Assembly (NCBI RefSeq): GCF_018613535.1
Contig: NZ_JAGGQB010000009.1
Coordinates: forward strand, 128,624 to 192,623
Direction: 5' to 3'
Length of the DNA: 64,000 nt
Source of the DNA: Bacillus sp. ISL-51
Lineage (GTDB): Bacteria; Bacillota; Bacilli; Bacillales; Bacillaceae
In this document: piece after piece, positions 60,927 through 64,000 of the stretch
Layout: every line of letters starts with the position of its first letter
How positions within the stretch are numbered: position 1 is the first letter of the stretch
Notes under the pieces: generated by a model
What the model saw: the letters and a program-made list of their open reading frames with translations, nothing else
Database searches by the model: none
What the model was told of the DNA's origin: nothing
Translations under genes and position numbers: made by a program

Positions 60927-60962
60927 AAAGCCTTATTTTCGTTAAGAAATAAGGCTTTTTTC
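60927..60962 (+). terminator. gyrB terminator
   Basis: Arms AAAGCCTTATTT and AAATAAGGCTTT followed by TTTT. Confidence 0.85.
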
Positions 60963-61138
60963 TCAAAGTGGCTCCAATCTGCCTGAGAAAACCCGCAAAA
61001 CCCGTACATTCTAGTAAATTAATGTGTATAAACACAAGTTTATTGTTATAATGGAGAATAGTGAAATCGTATTGAAGATCATAATGGACAATCTACTCCC
61101 ACATTATTTCATGTGATACTTCAGGGAGGTTTTTTTAA

Positions 61139-63607
61139 ATGAGTGAACAAAACAAACCACAAGTACGTGAAGTCAATATCAGTCAGGAAATGCGGACATC
61201 CTTCCTGGACTATGCAATGAGCGTTATCGTCTCCCGGGCGCTTCCGGATGTGCGTGACGGCCTGAAGCCGGTCCACAGACGGATTTTATACGCGATGAAT
61301 GACTTAGGCATGACCAGCGAAAAGCCGTATAAAAAATCCGCCCGTATCGTCGGTGAAGTTATCGGTAAATACCACCCGCACGGCGACTCAGCGGTTTACG
61401 AGTCAATGGTCAGAATGGCTCAGGATTTTAACTATCGCTACATGCTTGTCGACGGACACGGCAACTTCGGTTCGGTAGACGGCGATTCAGCGGCGGCGAT
61501 GCGTTATACAGAAGCGAGAATGTCAAAAATCGCAATGGAAATCCTCCGGGACATCACGAAAGATACGATTGATTATCAAGATAACTATGACGGCGCAGAA
61601 AGAGAGCCTGTCGTCATGCCTTCGAGATTTCCGAATCTGCTCGTAAACGGGGCTGCCGGCATCGCGGTCGGAATGGCGACAAACATTCCGCCTCACCAGC
61701 TGGGCGAAGTCATTGACGGGGTGCTTGCCGTAAGCGAAAACCCTGACATTACAAACCAGGAGCTGATGGAATTCATCCCTGGGCCTGATTTCCCGACAGC
61801 CGGTCAGATCTTGGGCCGGAGCGGAATCCGCAAGGCATATGAATCGGGACGGGGATCTATCACCATCCGGGCCAAGGCTGAAATTGAACAGACCTCTTCA
61901 GGCAAAGAAAGAATCATCGTCACGGAACTTCCTTATCAGGTAAATAAAGCAAGATTAATCGAAAAAATCGCAGATCTTGTCCGAGATAAAAAAATCGAAG
62001 GAATCACAGATCTTCGTGACGAATCCGACCGTAACGGGATGAGAATCGTCATCGAAATCCGCCGTGATGCGAATGCGCACGTCATTTTAAATAATCTGTA
62101 TAAGCAAACGGCCCTTCAAACATCTTTTGGGATCAATCTGCTTGCGCTTGTTGACGGGCAGCCGAAAGTATTAAACCTGAAACAATGTCTTGAGTATTAC
62201 CTTGATCACCAAAAAGTTGTCATCAGACGCAGAACGGCTTACGAACTTCGTAAAGCGGAAGCAAGAGCTCACATATTAGAAGGTTTAAGAATCGCTCTTG
62301 ACCATTTAGACGCAGTGATTTCTCTTATTCGTAATTCTCAAACGGCTGAGATTGCGAGAACCGGTTTAATCGAACAGTTTTCACTGACTGAAAAACAGGC
62401 GCAAGCCATTTTGGATATGCGTTTGCAGCGGTTAACCGGTCTGGAGCGCGAAAAGATTGAGGAAGAATATCAATCACTCGTTTCATTAATTGCCGAGCTC
62501 AAAGACATTTTGGCCAATGAGGAAAAAGTACTCGAAATCATCCGAGAAGAGCTCACTGAAATTAAAGAACGGTTCAATGACGAGAGACGCACGGAAATCG
62601 TTACGTCCGGTCTTGAAACGATTGAAGACGAGGATCTCATCGAAAGAGAAAACGTCGTCATCACGCTCACTCATAACGGCTATGTTAAACGCCTCCCAGC
62701 GTCAACATACCGCAGCCAAAAACGCGGAGGAAAAGGCGTGCAGGGAATGGGCACGAACGAAGACGACTTTGTGGAGCACTTAATTTCCACTTCAACACAT
62801 GACACGATCCTTTTCTTCTCTAATAAAGGAAAAGTATATCGTTCAAAAGGTTATGAGATCCCTGAATTCGGACGGACGGCAAAAGGCATCCCGATTATCA
62901 ATCTGTTAGAGGTTGAGAAAGGCGAATGGATTAACGCCATCATTCCGGTCAGCACGTTTGATGAGGATCTGTACCTGTTCTTTACGACAAAGCACGGCGT
63001 ATCGAAACGTACGGCACTGTCTCAGTTTGCTAATATACGGAATAACGGCCTGATCGCTCTAGGCCTCCGCGAAGACGACGAGCTGATGGCTGTCCGCCTG
63101 ACTGACGGCTCTAAACAAATCATTATCGGTACTAAGAACGGTTTGCTGATCCGATTCCATGAAGAAGATGTAAGACAAATGGGACGGACTGCTGCAGGCG
63201 TAAAAGGCATTACCTTGACTGATGATGACGTAGTTGTAGGGATGGAGATCCTTGAAGAAGACTCTCATGTCCTCATTGTGACAGAAAACGGTTATGGCAA
63301 ACGTACGCCGGCTGCTGACTACAGAGTCCAAAGCCGCGGCGGAAAGGGCCTTAAAACGTGCAAAATCACTGATAGCAACGGCCCGTTAGTAACCGTTAAA
63401 GCTACAAGAGGCGAAGAAGACTTAATGATTATCACCGCAAGCGGCGTGTTGATCAGAATGGATATAAATGATATCTCTGTCACAGGACGTGTAACGCAAG
63501 GTGTCCGACTTATCCGCATGTCCGATGAAGAACACGTAGCCACTGTAGCGCTTGTTGAAAAGAATGAAGAAATACCGGAAGAATCAGAGGAAACAGAAGA
63601 AGTGTAA
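61139..63607 (+). CDS. gyrA: DNA gyrase subunit A
   Basis: An 822-residue protein. The DNA-cleaving Tyr is residue 123 in [10 protein letters not shown]. In the quinolone-resistance region [11 protein letters not shown]84 and E88 are the sensitive-type residues. The C-terminal pinwheel has the GyrA box QKRGGKG near residue 528. A GGGAGG site precedes the ATG. The last 25 residues are strongly acidic. Confidence 0.98.
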   Translation: MSEQNKPQVREVNISQEMRTSFLDYAMSVIVSRALPDVRDGLKPVHRRILYAMNDLGMTSEKPYKKSARIVGEVIGKYHPHGDSAVYESMVRMAQDFNYRYMLVDGHGNFGSVDGDSAAAMRYTEARMSKIAMEILRDITKDTIDYQDNYDGAEREPVVMPSRFPNLLVNGAAGIAVGMATNIPPHQLGEVIDGVLAVSENPDITNQELMEFIPGPDFPTAGQILGRSGIRKAYESGRGSITIRAKAEIEQTSSGKERIIVTELPYQVNKARLIEKIADLVRDKKIEGITDLRDESDRNGMRIVIEIRRDANAHVILNNLYKQTALQTSFGINLLALVDGQPKVLNLKQCLEYYLDHQKVVIRRRTAYELRKAEARAHILEGLRIALDHLDAVISLIRNSQTAEIARTGLIEQFSLTEKQAQAILDMRLQRLTGLEREKIEEEYQSLVSLIAELKDILANEEKVLEIIREELTEIKERFNDERRTEIVTSGLETIEDEDLIERENVVITLTHNGYVKRLPASTYRSQKRGGKGVQGMGTNEDDFVEHLISTSTHDTILFFSNKGKVYRSKGYEIPEFGRTAKGIPIINLLEVEKGEWINAIIPVSTFDEDLYLFFTTKHGVSKRTALSQFANIRNNGLIALGLREDDELMAVRLTDGSKQIIIGTKNGLLIRFHEEDVRQMGRTAAGVKGITLTDDDVVVGMEILEEDSHVLIVTENGYGKRTPAADYRVQSRGGKGLKTCKITDSNGPLVTVKATRGEEDLMIITASGVLIRMDINDISVTGRVTQGVRLIRMSDEEHVATVALVEKNEEIPEESEETEEV

Positions 63608-63610
63608 TAA

Positions 63611-63642
63611 AAAAGTGCAGCTGTTCCAGGCTGCACTTTTTA
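63611..63642 (+). terminator. gyrA terminator
   Basis: Arms GTGCAGC and GCTGCAC, with AAAA before and TTTTTAA after. Confidence 0.85.
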
Positions 63643-63666
63643 AATATAAGGAAATTGAAAAAAACT

Positions 63667-63695
63667 TTGACACAATGCATGGATGCTGGTATAAT
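63667..63695 (+). promoter_or_regulatory. rRNA operon promoter P1
   Basis: TTGACA (63667-63672) and TATAAT (63690-63695) with 17-bp spacing; both boxes are perfect consensus. Confidence 0.88.
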
Positions 63696-63753
63696 TCTTT
63701 TTGTTGTCTTTCAAAAAAGACAGCATGCTAAAAAATACTTTTTTAAAAAAGTA

Positions 63754-63782
63754 TTGACCTAGTGAACTATAAATGTTATGAT
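63754..63782 (+). promoter_or_regulatory. rRNA operon promoter P2
   Basis: TTGACC (63754-63759) and TATGAT (63777-63782) with 17-bp spacing. A boxA-like GTTCTTTGAAAAC follows at 63814-63826, expected for antitermination of rRNA transcripts. Confidence 0.82.
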
Positions 63783-63903
63783 TAAGTGGTCGCTTCAAAG
63801 AGCGGCAGACAAAGTTCTTTGAAAACTAAACAAGACAAAACGTACCTGTTAATTCAAAGTTTTAAATAAATCGCACAGCGATGTGCGTAGTCAGTCAAAC
63901 TAC

Positions 63904-64000
63904 TTTATCGGAGAGTTTGATCCTGGCTCAGGACGAACGCTGGCGGCGTGCCTAATACATGCAAGTCGAGCGGACAGATGGGAGCTTGCTCCCTGATGTT
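63904..64000 (+). rRNA. 16S ribosomal RNA, 5' end (partial)
   Basis: TTTATCGGAGAGTTTGATCC and the universal GGCTCAGGACGAACGCTGGC follow in order, then the V1 loop of the B. subtilis group (ACAGATGGGAGCTTGCTCCC). The gene runs off the window. It is the first rRNA operon to the right of the origin, in the place of rrnO. Confidence 0.97.

Overview
The window comes from a Bacillus of the B. subtilis group, most likely the B. amyloliquefaciens/velezensis branch. It holds the whole replication-origin neighbourhood: the chain rpmH, rnpA, spoIIIJ, jag, mnmE, mnmG, rsmG, noc, soj, spo0J runs leftward from the origin, and dnaA, dnaN, rlbA, recF, remB, gyrB, gyrA run rightward into an rRNA operon whose 16S gene begins at about 63904. 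SacB and LevB read like the amyloliquefaciens forms. Species and orthology statements rest on remembered family sequences, not on a search.

Region 1 (1-5.5 kb) is conserved core: gdpP (cut by the window edge), yybS, a small membrane-protein ORF, cotF, yybR, ppaC. Region 2 (5.1-18.4 kb) is variable. It holds an EamA exporter behind a palindromic operator, the sucrose/levan pair sacB-levB with its antiterminator leader, a GntR regulator, a DinB protein, yybE, a LysR/LysE pair, the ydgJ-ydgI-DUF1304 cluster, a hydrolase and a YitT protein. Several decayed genes lie here: a VOC gene with two frameshifts, the C-terminal end of an MFS transporter, and the start of yybF.

Region 3 (18.6-28.6 kb) is AT-rich accessory DNA. 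Two degenerate 5' fragments of yyaL (about 18.65 and 24.39 kb) and the intact yyaL (28.7 kb), all in the same direction, bracket two cargo blocks. Block A carries a truncated HD protein, a YjbR-like protein, a MaoC protein, a rifampicin phosphotransferase and an SMR efflux protein. Block B carries an arsenic operon (arsR-arsI-acr3-arsC), a VanZ protein and a Cys/Trp-rich gene with an in-frame amber codon. The region looks like a repeatedly used insertion locus for resistance genes.

Region 4 (28.7-46 kb) is core again: yyaL, yyaK, yyaJ, yyaH, ccpB, then a compact leftward run of four DNA-repair genes (adaA, adaB, an SPL-like radical SAM protein, exoA), then rpsF-ssbA-rpsR, ychF, yyaE, yyzM, yyaD, yyaC and the spo0J-soj segregation genes. 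Region 5 (46-64 kb) is the origin: Noc, RNA-modification genes, membrane-protein insertase, RNase P protein, L34, the two DnaA-box clusters flanking dnaA, sliding clamp, recombination protein, gyrase, and tandem rRNA promoters. Three parS-like ParB sites (2637, 37500, 44728) are spread across the window.

I see no insertion sequence, CRISPR array, tRNA gene or prophage. Start codons were moved from the longest possible ORF to an internal start wherever a ribosome-binding site or the known family N-terminus required it.
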